DNA from: Bacillus safensis
GTDB lineage: Bacteria; Bacillota; Bacilli; Bacillales; Bacillaceae
Assembly: GCA_030159235.1 (NCBI GenBank)
Contig: BSBG01000001.1
Span: forward strand, 186,001-250,000
Reading direction: 5' to 3'
Length of the DNA: 64,000 nt
Below the pieces are notes generated by a model, which saw only the letters and a list, made by a program, of their open reading frames with translations, made no database searches and had not been told where the DNA came from. Both the position numbers and the translations under genes were made by a program. This document shows positions 9,810 through 20,859 of the stretch, piece after piece. Numbering within the stretch: position 1 is the stretch's first letter; each line of letters opens with the position of its first letter.

Positions 9810-9939
9810 TTATTAGAATGCCCTTGGGTGATGCTTCCATTCATGACAGAAAGCATCATTTCCAGTCTTAGCTTTTATTCCTTACCCATATCCTATTAAA
9901 TCTGAGGGTAATAAGCGAATCATTTGCTCATATCTTCAA

Positions 9940-9978
9940 AAAAAGAAAAAGCTTCCTTAAACTGCTGTTTAAGGAAGC
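9940..9978 (-). terminator. Terminator of cwlO
   Basis: Minus strand GCTTCCTTAAA, six-base loop, TTTAAGGAAGC (stem 9951-9961 with 9968-9978), followed by a T-rich tract. Confidence 0.88.
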
Positions 9979-10007
9979 CTGTTTACGGTTATATACAAAG
10001 TAATGAT

Positions 10008-11405
10008 TTATTCAACGACTCTTCTGACAACGCCTTTGAATGCTTTTTTCCAGTATACATTGCTCATTGAGTCAACTGAAACACCGCGAGAGCTGTTATC
10101 GTTCAAGAATGTACCGTTTCCTAAGTAAATCCCAACGTGTCCATTTACTTTATACGTATCAAAGAACACAATGTCTCCGCGTTTCATGTCAGATGCACTT
10201 ACAGCTCTTCCTTTACCTACAAGCGTATCTGTTGTTGTACCGCCAACTGGTCCAAGGTTGATGCCTGCTGCTGCGAATGCCCAGCGAACGAATGAAGAAC
10301 AGTCAAAACGACGTGCATCAATATCAGATTGTGATCTGCCACCACCCCATTTATATGGAGATTGTCCAACAATGGTAGAACCTGTGCTGATTGCACCTTC
10401 GATTCCGCCTACGTTACTGCTGACAGGTGATCCACCGCCAGAAGAAGGCTTCTTGCTTGGTGAACTGCTGTTGTTGTTACTATTGTTATTACTGTTGTTG
10501 TTATTAGATGATCCACTGTTATTTGAAGACGGGCTGCTATCGTTCGTTGAGCTGTTGTCTTCTTCTTGAACAGTAGCTTGACGCTGCTGTTGTCGTTGTG
10601 CTTTTTCTTCTTTCGCTTTTTGAGCCGCTTCTCTAGCTTGTTTTTCAGCTTGTTTTTGTGCAGCAATTGTTGCGTCTTTTTCAGATGCAATGCTGTTAGC
10701 CTCACTGTTTAACTCACTGATTTCAGAAAAAGCACTTCCTTTTTGCTTTTTCACTTGCTTGAATAGCTTGTCTTTTTCATCAAGCTGTTTATTCAAGTCT
10801 GTTTGAAGTGTTTCAAGCTTTGCAAGTGTAGTTTGCACATTTTCAAGCTTTGTGTTCAATTCATTTTCAGACTTTTGAAGCTCTGCTTTGTCTTTTTCTT
10901 GCTCTTTAATGATTTCGCTGTCTGCATTGATGAGTGTTGATACTGCACCTGCACGGCTGATGAAATCACTAAAGCTTTTTGCTCCTAGTAATACATCTAT
11001 GTATTGTGTAGAACCGCCGCTTTCTTGAAGTGCACGTACACGCTTTTTCAAGAATTTGTTTCTATCTTCAATACGTTTTTCAGTATCAGCAATTTCTTTT
11101 TTCAGTGCTTTGATTTCTTTTTTTGTTTTTTCATTTTCTTTTTGTTTTTCTTCAATTTGATCACTTGTTTTTAAAGCTTTCTCGTCAATATCTTTAAGCT
11201 TTAGTGCAAGTGCCTCTTGTTTTGCTTCAAGCTTTGAAAGCTCTTCTTTTTTCTTTTGGAGATTCTTGCTTACCTCAGATTGCTTGCTGTCTAGTTCTTG
11301 TTTCTTTTGTTCAAAGTTCTGTGCGTTTGCTTCATACGTAAACGGGATAAATAAACCGCTCGCTCCGATCACCGAAGCTAAACCGAAAGTAATAAACTTT
11401 TTCAC
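10008..11405 (-). CDS. cwlO: D,L-endopeptidase CwlO (NlpC/P60)
   Basis: Secreted peptidoglycan hydrolase needed for lateral-wall elongation. Start GTG at 11405 (465 aa) with AAAGGAGG eight bases before it. Layout: signal peptide ending ANA about residue 29; long coiled coil about 30-260 including the SFSDFISR segment; a Ser/Asn-rich linker about 280-325; C-terminal NlpC/P60 domain with Cys369 (FDCSSF) and His423 (NGHVGIY). In B. subtilis CwlO is switched on by FtsEX through the coiled coil, and ftsEX is in this window. The linker is coded by near-repeats of AAC/AGC codons and could vary in length between strains. A WalR-like promoter and a long leader lie upstream. Confidence 0.95.
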   Translation of the reverse strand: MKKFITFGLASVIGASGLFIPFTYEANAQNFEQKKQELDSKQSEVSKNLQKKKEELSKLEAKQEALALKLKDIDEKALKTSDQIEEKQKENEKTKKEIKALKKEIADTEKRIEDRNKFLKKRVRALQESGGSTQYIDVLLGAKSFSDFISRAGAVSTLINADSEIIKEQEKDKAELQKSENELNTKLENVQTTLAKLETLQTDLNKQLDEKDKLFKQVKKQKGSAFSEISELNSEANSIASEKDATIAAQKQAEKQAREAAQKAKEEKAQRQQQRQATVQEEDNSSTNDSSPSSNNSGSSNNNNSNNNSNNNSSSPSKKPSSGGGSPVSSNVGGIEGAISTGSTIVGQSPYKWGGGRSQSDIDARRFDCSSFVRWAFAAAGINLGPVGGTTTDTLVGKGRAVSASDMKRGDIVFFDTYKVNGHVGIYLGNGTFLNDNSSRGVSVDSMSNVYWKKAFKGVVRRVVE

Positions 11406-11599
11406 GAATAGTTCCTCCTTTGACAATTTTCCAAGCGACATTAGAAAGCAGCAAAATTCCCTGCGACCAATCTGTGCTCTCTATGTCTTTCTTCCTGATT
11501 GATCAGTCAGATGTTGACCAGATTGTTTCTATCACTAGGTGTTTCATTATGTATAGTAAAATATTTAAATATATGTCTTTGTTTTAATCCACGAGTTTC

Positions 11600-11655
11600 A
11601 TTATACATGAGACATCGACAAAATGAGCTAATATTTTTATTACATTTATGTTTCA
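11600..11655 (-). promoter_or_regulatory. cwlO promoter with WalR-like box
   Basis: Minus strand TATAAT at 11600-11605 with a poor -35. A WalR-like direct repeat, TGAAAC-N5-TGTAAT (11650-11655 and 11639-11644), lies 33 bp upstream of the -10; the second half is a perfect match to TGTWAH. Start of transcription near 11593 would give a leader of about 190 nt, close to the length known for B. subtilis cwlO, whose leader affects mRNA stability. Confidence 0.55.
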
Positions 11656-11715
11656 AAAACATGTCGTGATTGTCATACTTCGCCAAATCCTTGTAAATTC
11701 CACCTTTTTATCCAA

Positions 11716-11746
11716 GAAAAAAGCATGACCTTTTCGGCCATGCTTC
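11716..11746 (-). terminator. Terminator of yvcD
   Basis: Minus strand GAAGCATGGCC, five-base loop, GGTCATGCTTTTTTC. It separates the TPR gene from the cwlO promoter. Confidence 0.85.
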
Positions 11747-11770
11747 AATGTTCTGAATCTATTTACCTAT

Positions 11771-13231
11771 TTAATCGATTAACGTACAAATCACATGTTC
11801 ATATTTAGACAACGTTTGAACGCTGATCTGAAATGAAGCTGCAATCTCTTTTTTGCTGACTGCTGCTTCTTCTTGTTCATTCATCCATAAATAATAAGAC
11901 GCTGCTGCCCATGCCGATGCATTTTTCTTATCTATACCAGAGGCACGTGCCTGTTGAATAATATGGAATAACCAGAAATATGGCATATGGCTGTCAGGCT
12001 GAACGGCTTCTTCCAAACTGAATGCTGCCTGTTTTGCAAAAACCGCGTCTTCTGAAAAAGTGCGTTCTTCCATTTCATCTTCATATAAAAGAAGTTCGAT
12101 GAATTGTTGTTCAAAGGCTGTTTTTGCTGCTCGCGCATCAAGGACAGATTGCAGAACATCGCGTTCTCCTTTTTGTTTGCTGACATAGTACGCAGTCAGC
12201 CGTTCCTCAATTGAGACCATTGGCTCAGTCTCCTCAGGTTTATCCTGCCACGGCTTAATTTCATCTGCATCGATATCTTCTTCGACCATCTTATCCCAAA
12301 CCGTTTGTGCGAGCGTTTTGTGGCCTGTATAGTAGGCTGCGCTTGCAAGCCAGTATAAAAAGGTACTATCTCCCTGAAAGCCTGTTTTGTACAAGGAATA
12401 AAGCCATTTAAAGGCCCACTCAAATTCTCCGACGAGGGCAAATGTTGCGCCAAGCTTATAACGCTGTTCACTTAGTATTGGATACACGTGCGTTAATTGC
12501 TTCGCTAACACGTTGACCTTCTCTTCTTCTTTTTCATAATGGTAGAAGACAAGCTGATTGCAAAGGGCATGCAGATTACCGGGATTTTCATGAAGGACCC
12601 GGTTTAACATTTCTTTTGCCTGATGGATTCGACCAGAATAAAAATAGGCCAAAGCGAGATTATTATACGCTGACCAAAATTCTGGATACTCAACAATCAT
12701 CTGTTCCAGCATCTCAATGGCTTCATCTAGCCTGCCGCTTTCTAGCAAATAGTTCGCTTGATCCTGTTTGACAATCAGGTCATCCTGATCATAAGGAAAA
12801 TCTTCGTCCTCTTCGTCGCTCATATCGAGCAGGTCGAGGAGATCGTCATTTTCATCCGCAAATTCCCCGTCCTCTTCAAGCGCGGCATAGGCAGTAGCTG
12901 ATTTATATGCTTCTTGAAACAGTCCGAGATTGGCATAATTATTAGCTTTAAAATAGTGACACTCAGACATGTTCTCATCGATGTGTTCAAGGATGAAATC
13001 AAGCAGTTCGTTTGATTGCTGGTAATGACCCATTTCAGTATAAATAATGGCAAGCTGTGACAGCATTTCTACATTTTCAGGCTCAAGTACGATGGCCCGC
13101 TGTATCAGCTTACTTGCCTTAGACAGATTTCTTTCTCTATATGCTTTAAGACCTTTATGAAAAAAGTAATGCCCATCTTGAAATAGCTGGACGACTTGTG
13201 TGTGATTATTTTGAGAAGTGTATTTACTCAC
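11771..13231 (-). CDS. yvcD: TPR-repeat protein (YvcD-like)
   Basis: Soluble protein of 486 aa from the GTG at 13231, which has TGGAGGG six bases upstream; the longer frame from 13330 has no ribosome site. It consists largely of tetratricopeptide repeats (about residues 15-300), with an acidic stretch around 130-145 (DLLDMSDEEDEDF). No enzyme motif is visible. TPR proteins mediate protein contacts; the partner is unknown. The gene stands between cwlO and the his operon, as in B. subtilis. Confidence 0.85.
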   Translation of the reverse strand: MSKYTSQNNHTQVVQLFQDGHYFFHKGLKAYRERNLSKASKLIQRAIVLEPENVEMLSQLAIIYTEMGHYQQSNELLDFILEHIDENMSECHYFKANNYANLGLFQEAYKSATAYAALEEDGEFADENDDLLDLLDMSDEEDEDFPYDQDDLIVKQDQANYLLESGRLDEAIEMLEQMIVEYPEFWSAYNNLALAYFYSGRIHQAKEMLNRVLHENPGNLHALCNQLVFYHYEKEEEKVNVLAKQLTHVYPILSEQRYKLGATFALVGEFEWAFKWLYSLYKTGFQGDSTFLYWLASAAYYTGHKTLAQTVWDKMVEEDIDADEIKPWQDKPEETEPMVSIEERLTAYYVSKQKGERDVLQSVLDARAAKTAFEQQFIELLLYEDEMEERTFSEDAVFAKQAAFSLEEAVQPDSHMPYFWLFHIIQQARASGIDKKNASAWAAASYYLWMNEQEEAAVSKKEIAASFQISVQTLSKYEHVICTLID

Positions 13232-13334
13232 CGATACCCTCCATTTCGAACAGTGTACCGTGTGTAGTATAACATACTTCACGAGCCTCACATAGAACAA
13301 AAGAAAAGGGAGGATTTGTTTTTCTTTCATTTAA

Positions 13335-13363
13335 AAGCAAAAAGCCAGGGTGTCCCCGGCTTT
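13335..13363 (-). terminator. Terminator of the his operon
   Basis: Minus strand AAAGCCGGGG, short loop, CCCTGGCTTT then T-rich. Imperfect stem directly after the hisI stop. Confidence 0.75.
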
Positions 13364-13993
13364 TCATTCACCTTGATGACGCTTTTTTAATACCTTTAAT
13401 ACATCATCAAGCGGCAATTGCTGTTCACGTAATAACACAAGAAGATGATACAGGAGGTCAGCTGTTTCCCATTTCAATTCTTCTTGATCCCGGTTTTTCG
13501 CTGCAATAATGACCTCAGACGCTTCTTCCCCTACCTTTTTCAGGATTTTATCGACCCCTTTTTCGAATAGATAGGTTGTATAAGCGCCTTCTGGCATTTC
13601 TGCCTGACGCTTTGCAATGACCTGTTCAAGCTCATTTAAAATCGCAAAACGATCCTGCTCTCCGCCTTGGGGCTTCACGCCTTCTTCCGAAAAACAGCTA
13701 TAGCTGCCAGTATGACAGGCTGGGCCGCTTGGCGCGACAAGGACAAGCAGAGCGTCTTTGTCACAGTCATATCGAATAGAGGTGACTTGCTGTGTATGTC
13801 CAGATGTGGCACCTTTGTGCCAAAGCTCCTGTCTCGATCGGCTATAAAACCATGTTTCACCTGTCTCCAACGTTTTTTCATAGGATTCTTGATTCATATA
13901 CGCCAGCGTCAATACTTCCTTACTTTGAGCATCCTGAACAATTGCAGGAATCAGGCCTGCCTCATTAAATGTTAATTCGTTTACCTGTTTCAT
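13364..13993 (-). CDS. hisI: Bifunctional phosphoribosyl-AMP cyclohydrolase / phosphoribosyl-ATP pyrophosphatase
   Basis: Steps 2 and 3 of histidine synthesis in one 209-aa protein. The N-terminal cyclohydrolase has the metal motifs DCDKDALL and the paired cysteines in [12 protein letters not shown]. The C-terminal pyrophosphohydrolase (about 115-209) shows [11 protein letters not shown] and [14 protein letters not shown]. Last gene of the operon, overlapping hisF by 4 bp. Confidence 0.95.
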   Translation of the reverse strand: MKQVNELTFNEAGLIPAIVQDAQSKEVLTLAYMNQESYEKTLETGETWFYSRSRQELWHKGATSGHTQQVTSIRYDCDKDALLVLVAPSGPACHTGSYSCFSEEGVKPQGGEQDRFAILNELEQVIAKRQAEMPEGAYTTYLFEKGVDKILKKVGEEASEVIIAAKNRDQEELKWETADLLYHLLVLLREQQLPLDDVLKVLKKRHQGE

Positions 13994-14748
13994 CTGACCT
14001 TCACCCCGTGTTCTTTCAAATATGTCTTCACCTCTTGAATTGAGGTCTCTTTATAATGGAAAATGGAGGCTGCTAATGCTGCATCAGCTTCTCCTTTTGT
14101 AAATGCCTCCAGCATATGCTGGGCATTGCCAGCGCCACCAGAGGCGATAACTGGCACAGTGACTGCTTCTGATACAAGCTTTGTCAATCGATGGTCAAAG
14201 CCTGTTTTTTCACCATCGGCATCCATGCTTGTCAGCAAAATCTCTCCTGCTCCTCTCCGCACAGCTTCCTTCGCCCAGTCGCTGACCTCTAATTCCGTTT
14301 GACGGCGCCCTCCGTGTGTATAAACCATATATGCTTTTTTCTCTTCATCGTATTTTGCATCAATTGCAACAACGATGCACTGGGAACCAAAAAAGTCAGC
14401 GCCTTCTGAAATCAGTTCCGGCCTTAACACAGCCGCTGTATTCACAGATACCTTGTCTGCACCAGCTCTTAATATGCGCTTCATGTCATCAAGGTGGTTA
14501 ATCCCGCCGCCTACTGTAAAAGGGATGGCAAGCGTAGACGCGACTTGCTTGACCACATCCACCATCGTTTTCCGGCCTTCATGAGAGGCGGAAATATCAA
14601 GAAAGACAAGTTCATCCGCCCCTTCCTCATCATAAATCTGCGCTAATTCTACCGGATCGCCAGCATCCTTTAAGCCAAGGAATTGCACCCCTTTTACAAC
14701 ACGTCCTTCTTTCACATCAAGACATGGGATAATTCGTTTTGTCATCAT
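13990..14748 (-). CDS. hisF: Imidazole glycerol phosphate synthase, cyclase subunit
   Basis: Forms the synthase with HisH, turning PRFAR plus ammonia into IGP and AICAR. 252-aa (beta-alpha)8 barrel with catalytic aspartates in IPCLDVK (residue 11) and LLTSMDADG, and phosphate loops GGGI and ASGGAG. Overlaps hisA by 4 bp and hisI by 4 bp. Confidence 0.96.
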   Translation of the reverse strand: MMTKRIIPCLDVKEGRVVKGVQFLGLKDAGDPVELAQIYDEEGADELVFLDISASHEGRKTMVDVVKQVASTLAIPFTVGGGINHLDDMKRILRAGADKVSVNTAAVLRPELISEGADFFGSQCIVVAIDAKYDEEKKAYMVYTHGGRRQTELEVSDWAKEAVRRGAGEILLTSMDADGEKTGFDHRLTKLVSEAVTVPVIASGGAGNAQHMLEAFTKGEADAALAASIFHYKETSIQEVKTYLKEHGVKVR

Positions 14749-15482
14749 ATGCGGTCAAGCCCTTCAAACGCTTCTGTTAAAGTAAACTGTTTCGTGTAAA
14801 GTGCCTTCCCAATGATCGCACCAGATACACCAGACTGTTTTTGTGCTGAGAGCTTTTGAAGATCAGCTACCGCACTGACACCACCTGACGCAATCACTTG
14901 TTTACCGGTTGCTTCTGCTAATCGAACCGTGCTTTCCACATTGGGACCAGACAGCATGCCATCCATTTGAATATCGGTGAAAATAAAGACCTCTGCGCCT
15001 TCCTTTGCCAATTCTCTGCCGAGCTCCTCTGCCTTCACTTTAGACGTTTCAAGCCACCCTTCAGTCGATACAAAGCCATTTCGCGCATCAATCCCAATGG
15101 CTATTTTTCCCCCATATTGCGCCAGCATTTTTTTCACAAAGGCTGGGTTAGACACAGCAGAGCTGCCGAGAATCACTCTAGCTACGCCATTGCTTAAATA
15201 AAAGTCAACGTCTTCTTCTGTCCGAATGCCGCCGCCAATTTGAACATTCACATCTAAGGAGGAAGCAATTGCTAGCACATGCTCATGATTGACGCGTTTC
15301 CCTGCCTTTGCACCATCTAGGTCAACGAGATGAATCCATTTTGCTCCTTCCTTGGCAAACTGCGTAGCCATATCGAGCGGCGAATCTCCATAAATGGTTT
15401 CTTGATCATAATCTCCTTGCACAAGCCGTACACATTTGCCATTTCTCATATCAATCGCTGGATATAATGTAAATTCACTCAT
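14745..15482 (-). CDS. hisA: ProFAR isomerase HisA
   Basis: Amadori isomerisation of ProFAR to PRFAR. 245-aa barrel related to HisF, with the catalytic Asp in [14 protein letters not shown], second Asp in [12 protein letters not shown], and phosphate loops GGGIRTE and ASGGVS. 4-bp overlaps with hisH upstream and hisF downstream indicate coupled translation. Confidence 0.96.
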   Translation of the reverse strand: MSEFTLYPAIDMRNGKCVRLVQGDYDQETIYGDSPLDMATQFAKEGAKWIHLVDLDGAKAGKRVNHEHVLAIASSLDVNVQIGGGIRTEEDVDFYLSNGVARVILGSSAVSNPAFVKKMLAQYGGKIAIGIDARNGFVSTEGWLETSKVKAEELGRELAKEGAEVFIFTDIQMDGMLSGPNVESTVRLAEATGKQVIASGGVSAVADLQKLSAQKQSGVSGAIIGKALYTKQFTLTEAFEGLDRI

Positions 15483-16117
15483 TTGTTCACCCTCTGTTCG
15501 TTTGCTAATTGAATAAATTGTTTGAGCATCGCCATTCCGGTTGTACTGCTTTTTTCAGGGTGAAACTGTGCACCAAGCACATTCCCCTTGCCGACAACTG
15601 CTGGTACTTGAACACCGTATGCCGCACTTGCTAATTGCTCATCTGAATTCATATCACTCACATAATAAGAGTGAACAAAGTACGCAAATCCTTCCGGTAC
15701 ACCATCAAACAATGGGGAAGGCTGATGAAATGTGAGCTCATTCCAGCCCATATGAGGAACCTTCAGCCTTTGTCCGTCCTGATCACAATCCTTCAAAAGG
15801 ACGACACGCCCTTTTAACAGCCCCAATCCTTTTGTGTGTCCCGCTTCTTCACTTTCTTCAAATAACAGCTGCATGCCAAGACAAATGCCGAATAATAGCT
15901 TTCCTTCCTGCACGACTTGGTGGATAAACGCCTCAAGTCCTGTTTGTCTTAACAGCTGCATTGCATCACGAAACGAACCGACTCCCGGCAAAATATAAGC
16001 ATCTGCCTTTTTGAGCTCCTCCACCTCAGAGGAGACGATATAGCGGGCACCTGCTCGTTCCAGTGCTTTTGATACGCTGAACAAATTTCCCATTCCGTAA
16101 TCAATGACTCCGATCAT
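15479..16117 (-). CDS. hisH: Imidazole glycerol phosphate synthase, glutaminase subunit
   Basis: Class I glutamine amidotransferase, 212 aa, feeding ammonia to HisF. Nucleophile cysteine in [10 protein letters not shown]; His and Glu of the triad in GAQFHPEKS. Shares one base with hisB and four with hisA. Confidence 0.96.
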   Translation of the reverse strand: MIGVIDYGMGNLFSVSKALERAGARYIVSSEVEELKKADAYILPGVGSFRDAMQLLRQTGLEAFIHQVVQEGKLLFGICLGMQLLFEESEEAGHTKGLGLLKGRVVLLKDCDQDGQRLKVPHMGWNELTFHQPSPLFDGVPEGFAYFVHSYYVSDMNSDEQLASAAYGVQVPAVVGKGNVLGAQFHPEKSSTTGMAMLKQFIQLANEQRVNK

Positions 16118-16701
16118 TAGAGCATCCCCTTTGTTGACGGTATCCCTTTCACTCGTGGATCAATGGTTGTTGCTTCATCTAAGGCACGTGCCATCGCTTT
16201 AAAAATGGCTTCAATCATGTGGTGTGTATTGGTTCCGTAGTGAACAATCACATGAAGATTTATACGGGCTTCAAGTGCAAATTTCCACAGGAATTCATGT
16301 ACTAACTCTGTATCAAAAGTACCGACCTTCTGGCTCGGGAAAACGGCTCTCATTTCCAAATGCGGACGATTGCTTAGGTCAACGACTACTTGGGCAAGTG
16401 TTTCATCCATCGGAACAAAGCTGGAGCCATAACGCTTGATTCCTTTTTTATCACCAAGTGCTTCTTTCAACATCTGTCCAAGCACGATGCCAATATCTTC
16501 TGTCGTGTGGTGATCATCAACATCGGTATCTCCTTTTGCATTGACGGTCAAATTAAAGTGTCCATGCTTCGTAAATAAATCAAGCATGTGCGTCATAAAA
16601 GGGACATCTGTTTGAATATCCGCTTTTCCTTCTCCATCAATTTCTAGCGCTAAAGAAATATTCGTTTCATTTGTTTGTCTCGCTGTTTCCGCCTGTCTCA
16701 T
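16117..16701 (-). CDS. hisB: Imidazoleglycerol-phosphate dehydratase
   Basis: Mn-dependent dehydration of IGP to imidazole acetol phosphate, 194 aa. Metal-binding repeats [12 protein letters not shown] and [17 protein letters not shown] are visible. Monofunctional: there is no histidinol-phosphatase domain, as usual in Bacillus. Confidence 0.96.
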   Translation of the reverse strand: MRQAETARQTNETNISLALEIDGEGKADIQTDVPFMTHMLDLFTKHGHFNLTVNAKGDTDVDDHHTTEDIGIVLGQMLKEALGDKKGIKRYGSSFVPMDETLAQVVVDLSNRPHLEMRAVFPSQKVGTFDTELVHEFLWKFALEARINLHVIVHYGTNTHHMIEAIFKAMARALDEATTIDPRVKGIPSTKGML

Positions 16702-17987
16702 GACGATTCCTCCCGCTGTCTCGCTTCAATTGACCTAGCATGCGCTTCAAGCCCTTCTAATCTCGCAAAAGCCGCAATGCTTTCCCTGTGTGTCTCGAAG
16801 GCTTCTTGACTATATGAAATAATGCTCGTTTTCTTTTGAAAATCGGTCACACCAAGCGGGCTGGAGAATCGCGCTGTTCCGTTTGTTGGTAGCACATGAT
16901 TCGGTCCTGCAAAATAATCGCCCACTGGCTCTGGACTATAACGTCCTAAGAAAATGGCCCCTGCATGCTTGATTTGACCAAGAAGTGATTCTGGATATGC
17001 TGTCAGCACCTCTAAGTGCTCTGGCGCTAATTGGTTAACCACGTCTACTGCACGATCAATTGATTCTGTCACATAAATACGGCCATGATCTTGTATGGAT
17101 TGTGCTGCGATTGATTTTCTTGGTAAAGTATCCAGCTGCTTTTGCACCTCAGCCTGCACGCTTTCAGCAAGTGCCTTAGATGGTGTCACCAAAATACTAG
17201 ATGCCAGCGCATCGTGCTCTGCCTGCGATAGCAAATCAGCCGCTACCTCATGTGCAGCTGCCGTTTCGTCTGCTAGAACCGCAATTTCACTTGGACCTGC
17301 GATCATATCAATGTCTACTTGACCAAATACTTCCCTCTTGGCAAGTGCTACATATATGTTGCCTGGACCTGTGATTTTATCAACAGGCTGGATGCTCTCA
17401 GTTCCATAGGCAACAGCGGCAACCGCCTGAGCACCGCCCATTTTGTACATTTCTGAAATCCCCAGCTCCTTTGCAGCCACTAACACAGCATCAGAGAGCC
17501 GGCCGTCTTTCCCTGGTGGTGTCACAAGAACGATTCGTTCAACACCAGCAACAAGTGCCGGGATGACATTCATGAGAACAGATGAAGGATAGGCCGCTGT
17601 GCCGCCTGGGACATACACACCAACCGCATCAAGCGGCGTTACCTTTTGTCCAAGCATTGAGCCGTCCTTTTGGTGATAAAACCAAGAGGATGTCAACTGA
17701 CGCTCATGGTATGTTCGAATATGCTTGATAGCCGTCCGGATAATCTGAACCATCTCTATGTCCAAACGTTCGTAGGCTTTTTCCATTTCATCTTCTGTGA
17801 CAAGTGGCTGTTCAATCAATACGCCATCGAATTGCTTCGTAAAAGAACGTACAGCTTCGTCACCTTTTTTTCTCACTTCTTGTATAATGCGCTGAACAGC
17901 CTGACGCTGCGCTTCCGTCCCTGTATCTAAAGACCGTTTAAGGGAGAGATTATCCGTCCCACCTTCTTGTATGCAGGTGATGTTCAT
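16698..17987 (-). CDS. hisD: Histidinol dehydrogenase
   Basis: Zn- and NAD-dependent two-step oxidation of histidinol to histidine, 429 aa. Conserved segments [37 protein letters not shown] and LLSQAEHD are present, as is the C-terminal GPNHVLPT. 4-bp overlaps with hisG and hisB. Confidence 0.96.
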   Translation of the reverse strand: MNITCIQEGGTDNLSLKRSLDTGTEAQRQAVQRIIQEVRKKGDEAVRSFTKQFDGVLIEQPLVTEDEMEKAYERLDIEMVQIIRTAIKHIRTYHERQLTSSWFYHQKDGSMLGQKVTPLDAVGVYVPGGTAAYPSSVLMNVIPALVAGVERIVLVTPPGKDGRLSDAVLVAAKELGISEMYKMGGAQAVAAVAYGTESIQPVDKITGPGNIYVALAKREVFGQVDIDMIAGPSEIAVLADETAAAHEVAADLLSQAEHDALASSILVTPSKALAESVQAEVQKQLDTLPRKSIAAQSIQDHGRIYVTESIDRAVDVVNQLAPEHLEVLTAYPESLLGQIKHAGAIFLGRYSPEPVGDYFAGPNHVLPTNGTARFSSPLGVTDFQKKTSIISYSQEAFETHRESIAAFARLEGLEAHARSIEARQREESS

Positions 17988-18631
17988 GATGATTCCTCCC
18001 CTTCTCCTTCGATGATTTTCGCCAGACGCTGTGCCATTTCATCGATCACTGCATCCTTCATTCGATAGCTGACAGGATTGACTATAAAGCGAGATGTAAT
18101 ATCACAAATATGCTCCGTTTCAACAAGTCCATTTTCTTTTAGTGTTTGGCCTGTAGAGACAATGTCAACAATGCGATCGGCAAGTCCGATGAGCGGTGCT
18201 AATTCAATGGAGCCATTCAGCTTAATGATCTCCACCTGCTCCCCTTGCTCTCTAAAATAGGACGATGCAACATTTGGGTACTTTGTTGCCACACGCGGTG
18301 CGACACTTCCCCAGCTGGCTCCTGGCAATCCAGCTACAGCTAAATGACATTTGCTGATGTTTAAATCAAGCACTTCATATACATCACGAGCTTCTTCAAG
18401 CATGACATCCTTCCCTGCAATGCCCACATCTGCCACACCGTGCTCTACATATGTCGTCACATCCATTGGCTTAGCTAAAATAAAGCGGAGGTTTTCTTCT
18501 GGTACATCAATGATTAATTTTCTTGAATCCTCGAATTCCTCTGGCAGCTGGTAGCCCGCCTGCCTTAACAGCCCTGCTGCTTCTTCAAATATCCGGCCCT
18601 TTGGCATCGCCATTGTCAATACTTTACCCAT
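17984..18631 (-). CDS. hisG: ATP phosphoribosyltransferase catalytic subunit, short form
   Basis: First committed step of histidine synthesis. 215 aa is the short HisG type that lacks the C-terminal feedback domain and needs HisZ as a regulatory partner. Signature region [22 protein letters not shown] is present. Overlaps hisZ by 8 bp. A histidinol-phosphate aminotransferase and a phosphatase gene are not in this operon. Confidence 0.95.
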   Translation of the reverse strand: MGKVLTMAMPKGRIFEEAAGLLRQAGYQLPEEFEDSRKLIIDVPEENLRFILAKPMDVTTYVEHGVADVGIAGKDVMLEEARDVYEVLDLNISKCHLAVAGLPGASWGSVAPRVATKYPNVASSYFREQGEQVEIIKLNGSIELAPLIGLADRIVDIVSTGQTLKENGLVETEHICDITSRFIVNPVSYRMKDAVIDEMAQRLAKIIEGEGEESS

Positions 18632-19799
18632 TTTGCTCTCCCTTTCTAGCGCCGATAAAATAAGTCACCTGCTTAAATGCCTTTGTCATCGCGTCAATAT
18701 TTTCAATCCCCGCTAAGTCTTGCAGAACGATCTTTTTCCCTTTTGACCGCTCTTTTTCTGCAAAAGCAAATGCTTCCAGTCTCTGTTCTTTACTAAATAT
18801 CACAGCCTCCTGCGGCTCATTGATTTCTTTTGCATCGAGCGCTTCAAGCAGACGATCTAATCGAAGTCCGAACCCTGTAGCTGGTGCGGGTGCATTAAAA
18901 TGAGCAAGCAATTGATCATATCTACCGCCACTTCCGATGACAGACCCAACATGATCGGCAAATACTTCAAACAAAATGCCCGTATAATAACTCATATGAC
19001 TCACCATGCTTAAATCTAAACGGATATAATCTGTACAGCCATAATCTTCAAGTGTTTCCCAAAGCGCCTTTAACTCTGCGAGCACCTCTTTTCCTTCTTG
19101 TGAAACGACGATTTCCTCTGCCCGCTCTATGACTTCCTGTCCGCCTCTTAACTCTAAAAGCTGTAGCAGCCTCATTTTATCGATGGAAGAGAGTGGTAAT
19201 TGCTTCACATGCTGACGGTATCCTACATAATTCTTTTCATATAAAAATCGACGAAGGACGTTTGCCCGCTCTGTATTTCCCAGTACATCGACAAATAACG
19301 TCTCTGCTAAAGCGACATGTCCGATCGCTATTTTGAAGGATTGAAGCCCGGCATTTTTTAATGCAAATACGGCAAGCGCGATCACTTCAGCATCTGCACT
19401 AATTGAACCATCACCAATCAATTCAATTCCGACCTGCTCAAATTCTGACGGCCTTCCGCCTTCTCTTTCCTGCGCACGAAACACACTCGCTGCATACCCA
19501 ACACGAAGTGGATACGCCTGTTCGTGAAGCTTGGAAGCCGCCACTCTTGCAATCGGACCTGTCATATCAGGTCTCAATACAAGGGTTTGCCCGTTTTGAT
19601 CAAGGAGCTTAAAAAGCTGTGTATCAGTAATCGCCGATTGCACACCGACTGTATCGTAAAATTCAAGCGTTGGTGTCTCCATCAAACGGAAACCCCAGCC
19701 ATTCATGACTTCTGTTAAAGAATGTCTCACTTTTTTCTTCGTCTCATACAATCCAGGTAATGAATCCCGCATACCATATGGTTTCTCAAACATAAACAT
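18624..19799 (-). CDS. hisZ: ATP phosphoribosyltransferase regulatory subunit HisZ
   Basis: HisRS-like paralogue without tRNA charging that allosterically controls HisG. Starting at the ATG at 19799 ([12 protein letters not shown], 391 aa) gives the B. subtilis length; GGAGG stands about 11 bases before it. Class II synthetase motifs are recognisable ([12 protein letters not shown] and [11 protein letters not shown]), and [10 protein letters not shown]. First gene of the operon. Confidence 0.94.
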   Translation of the reverse strand: MFMFEKPYGMRDSLPGLYETKKKVRHSLTEVMNGWGFRLMETPTLEFYDTVGVQSAITDTQLFKLLDQNGQTLVLRPDMTGPIARVAASKLHEQAYPLRVGYAASVFRAQEREGGRPSEFEQVGIELIGDGSISADAEVIALAVFALKNAGLQSFKIAIGHVALAETLFVDVLGNTERANVLRRFLYEKNYVGYRQHVKQLPLSSIDKMRLLQLLELRGGQEVIERAEEIVVSQEGKEVLAELKALWETLEDYGCTDYIRLDLSMVSHMSYYTGILFEVFADHVGSVIGSGGRYDQLLAHFNAPAPATGFGLRLDRLLEALDAKEINEPQEAVIFSKEQRLEAFAFAEKERSKGKKIVLQDLAGIENIDAMTKAFKQVTYFIGARKGEQNG

Positions 19800-19865
19800 G
19801 TTCTTCCGCACCTCCAACACATTAAAACAAAAATTCCGAATCCTTTAGTTCGCTAATATGATAAT

Positions 19866-19894
19866 ATGCTAACAGAATAAAGTGATTAAATCAA
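19866..19894 (-). promoter_or_regulatory. Candidate his operon promoter
   Basis: Minus strand TTGATT (19889-19894), 17-base spacer, TAGCAT (19866-19871). The leader of about 65 nt holds no T-box motif and no obvious attenuator. Confidence 0.45.
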
Positions 19895-20031
19895 TCATTT
19901 TTATATTTCTCTTATTTTCATCAACATGTTCTGGAATTATTACATTCAAGTGACACCTGTGCCTTTTCTGTATGTTCAATGAAGGAACATGCTATAATAC
20001 TTAAAAATATTGAATAACACAGGAGATTACA

Positions 20032-20820
20032 GTGAAATTCATCCAGACATTCATCTTAACTTTGTTGTGCGCATGTCTTGTTTATTTCGGCTTTATTTAT
20101 GTTTCACAATTCGACCAAGTCAAAAAAACAGCTTCGCCACAAGAATCAGCAAAAGAAAACGATTCGGCACTCGCGGCAGAAGAAACTCGTCCAACGAAAA
20201 AAGCAGAAACTACAGATCATTCATTAAAAGGAAGCAAAAAAGCCATGGACGTCATCCTCTACAATCAAATGGATGCCCCAAGGCTTTATAACGGATGCGA
20301 AGTCACGAGCTTAGCGATGCTGCTTCATTACAGTGGCTATGAGCATGTAACAAAAAACGCATTGGCAAATGAAATCAAACGTGTTCCGCTCAATTATGAA
20401 AATGGCTTAAAAGGAGACCCTCATGACGGGTTTGTAGGCGATATGGAGAATGGGCCAGGTCTTGGTGTTTACCATGGACCAATTTCTCAGCTTGCGAAAA
20501 AATACGCGGGCGATCAAGTTGTCGACTTAACCGGAAAGCCGGTCAAAAAGGCCATCTATCAATCACTTGAAAAGGGTTATCCTGTCTGGGTCATTACGAC
20601 ATCCACCTTTGACAAAACAGATAACATCGAAACATGGAATACACCAAATGGCAAAATAGACGTAAGCTTCAATGAGCATAGCGTCGTGATCACAGGCTAT
20701 GACAAGGAGCATGTCTACTTGAATAACCCATACGGACAAAAGAATCAGAAAGTCGACCGTGATCGGTTCGAAGATTCTTGGGAACAGATGGGCAGTCAGG
20801 CGATTATCATTAAAGCTTAA
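20032..20820 (+). CDS. yvpB: YvpB-like secreted C39-type peptidase-fold protein
   Basis: 262 aa from a GTG at 20032 with AGGAG six bases upstream and TATAAT at 19993-19998. An N-terminal hydrophobic segment (about 5-25) is a signal or anchor. The rest is a papain-like C39 fold: Cys in NGCEVTSLAMLLHYSGY, His in FNEHSVVITGYD, and NNPYG. The family is widespread in Firmicutes, often near wall or secretion genes; the substrate is unknown. It stands divergent from hisZ, as in B. subtilis. Confidence 0.85.
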   Translation: MKFIQTFILTLLCACLVYFGFIYVSQFDQVKKTASPQESAKENDSALAAEETRPTKKAETTDHSLKGSKKAMDVILYNQMDAPRLYNGCEVTSLAMLLHYSGYEHVTKNALANEIKRVPLNYENGLKGDPHDGFVGDMENGPGLGVYHGPISQLAKKYAGDQVVDLTGKPVKKAIYQSLEKGYPVWVITTSTFDKTDNIETWNTPNGKIDVSFNEHSVVITGYDKEHVYLNNPYGQKNQKVDRDRFEDSWEQMGSQAIIIKA

Positions 20821-20822
20821 AA

Positions 20823-20853
20823 AACAACCTCTATGCGGATAGAGGTTGTTTTT
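20823..20853. terminator. Bidirectional terminator after yvpB
   Basis: Perfect 12-bp stem, AACAACCTCTAT with ATAGAGGTTGTT, four-base loop, T-run on the plus strand and A/T-rich flank on the other side for the convergent DsbA-like gene. Confidence 0.88.
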
Positions 20854-20859
20854 AATGAT

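Noticed and set aside
9830..9857. GATGCTT/AAGCATC inverted repeat upstream of trxB as an operator or riboswitch
   Set aside because: Loop of 14 bases, no second copy and no link with a promoter that I could place.
10439..10560. Repeated GTTATT/GTTGTT units as a tandem repeat or CRISPR
   Set aside because: It is the Asn/Ser-rich linker of cwlO in frame; no spacers and no constant repeat.
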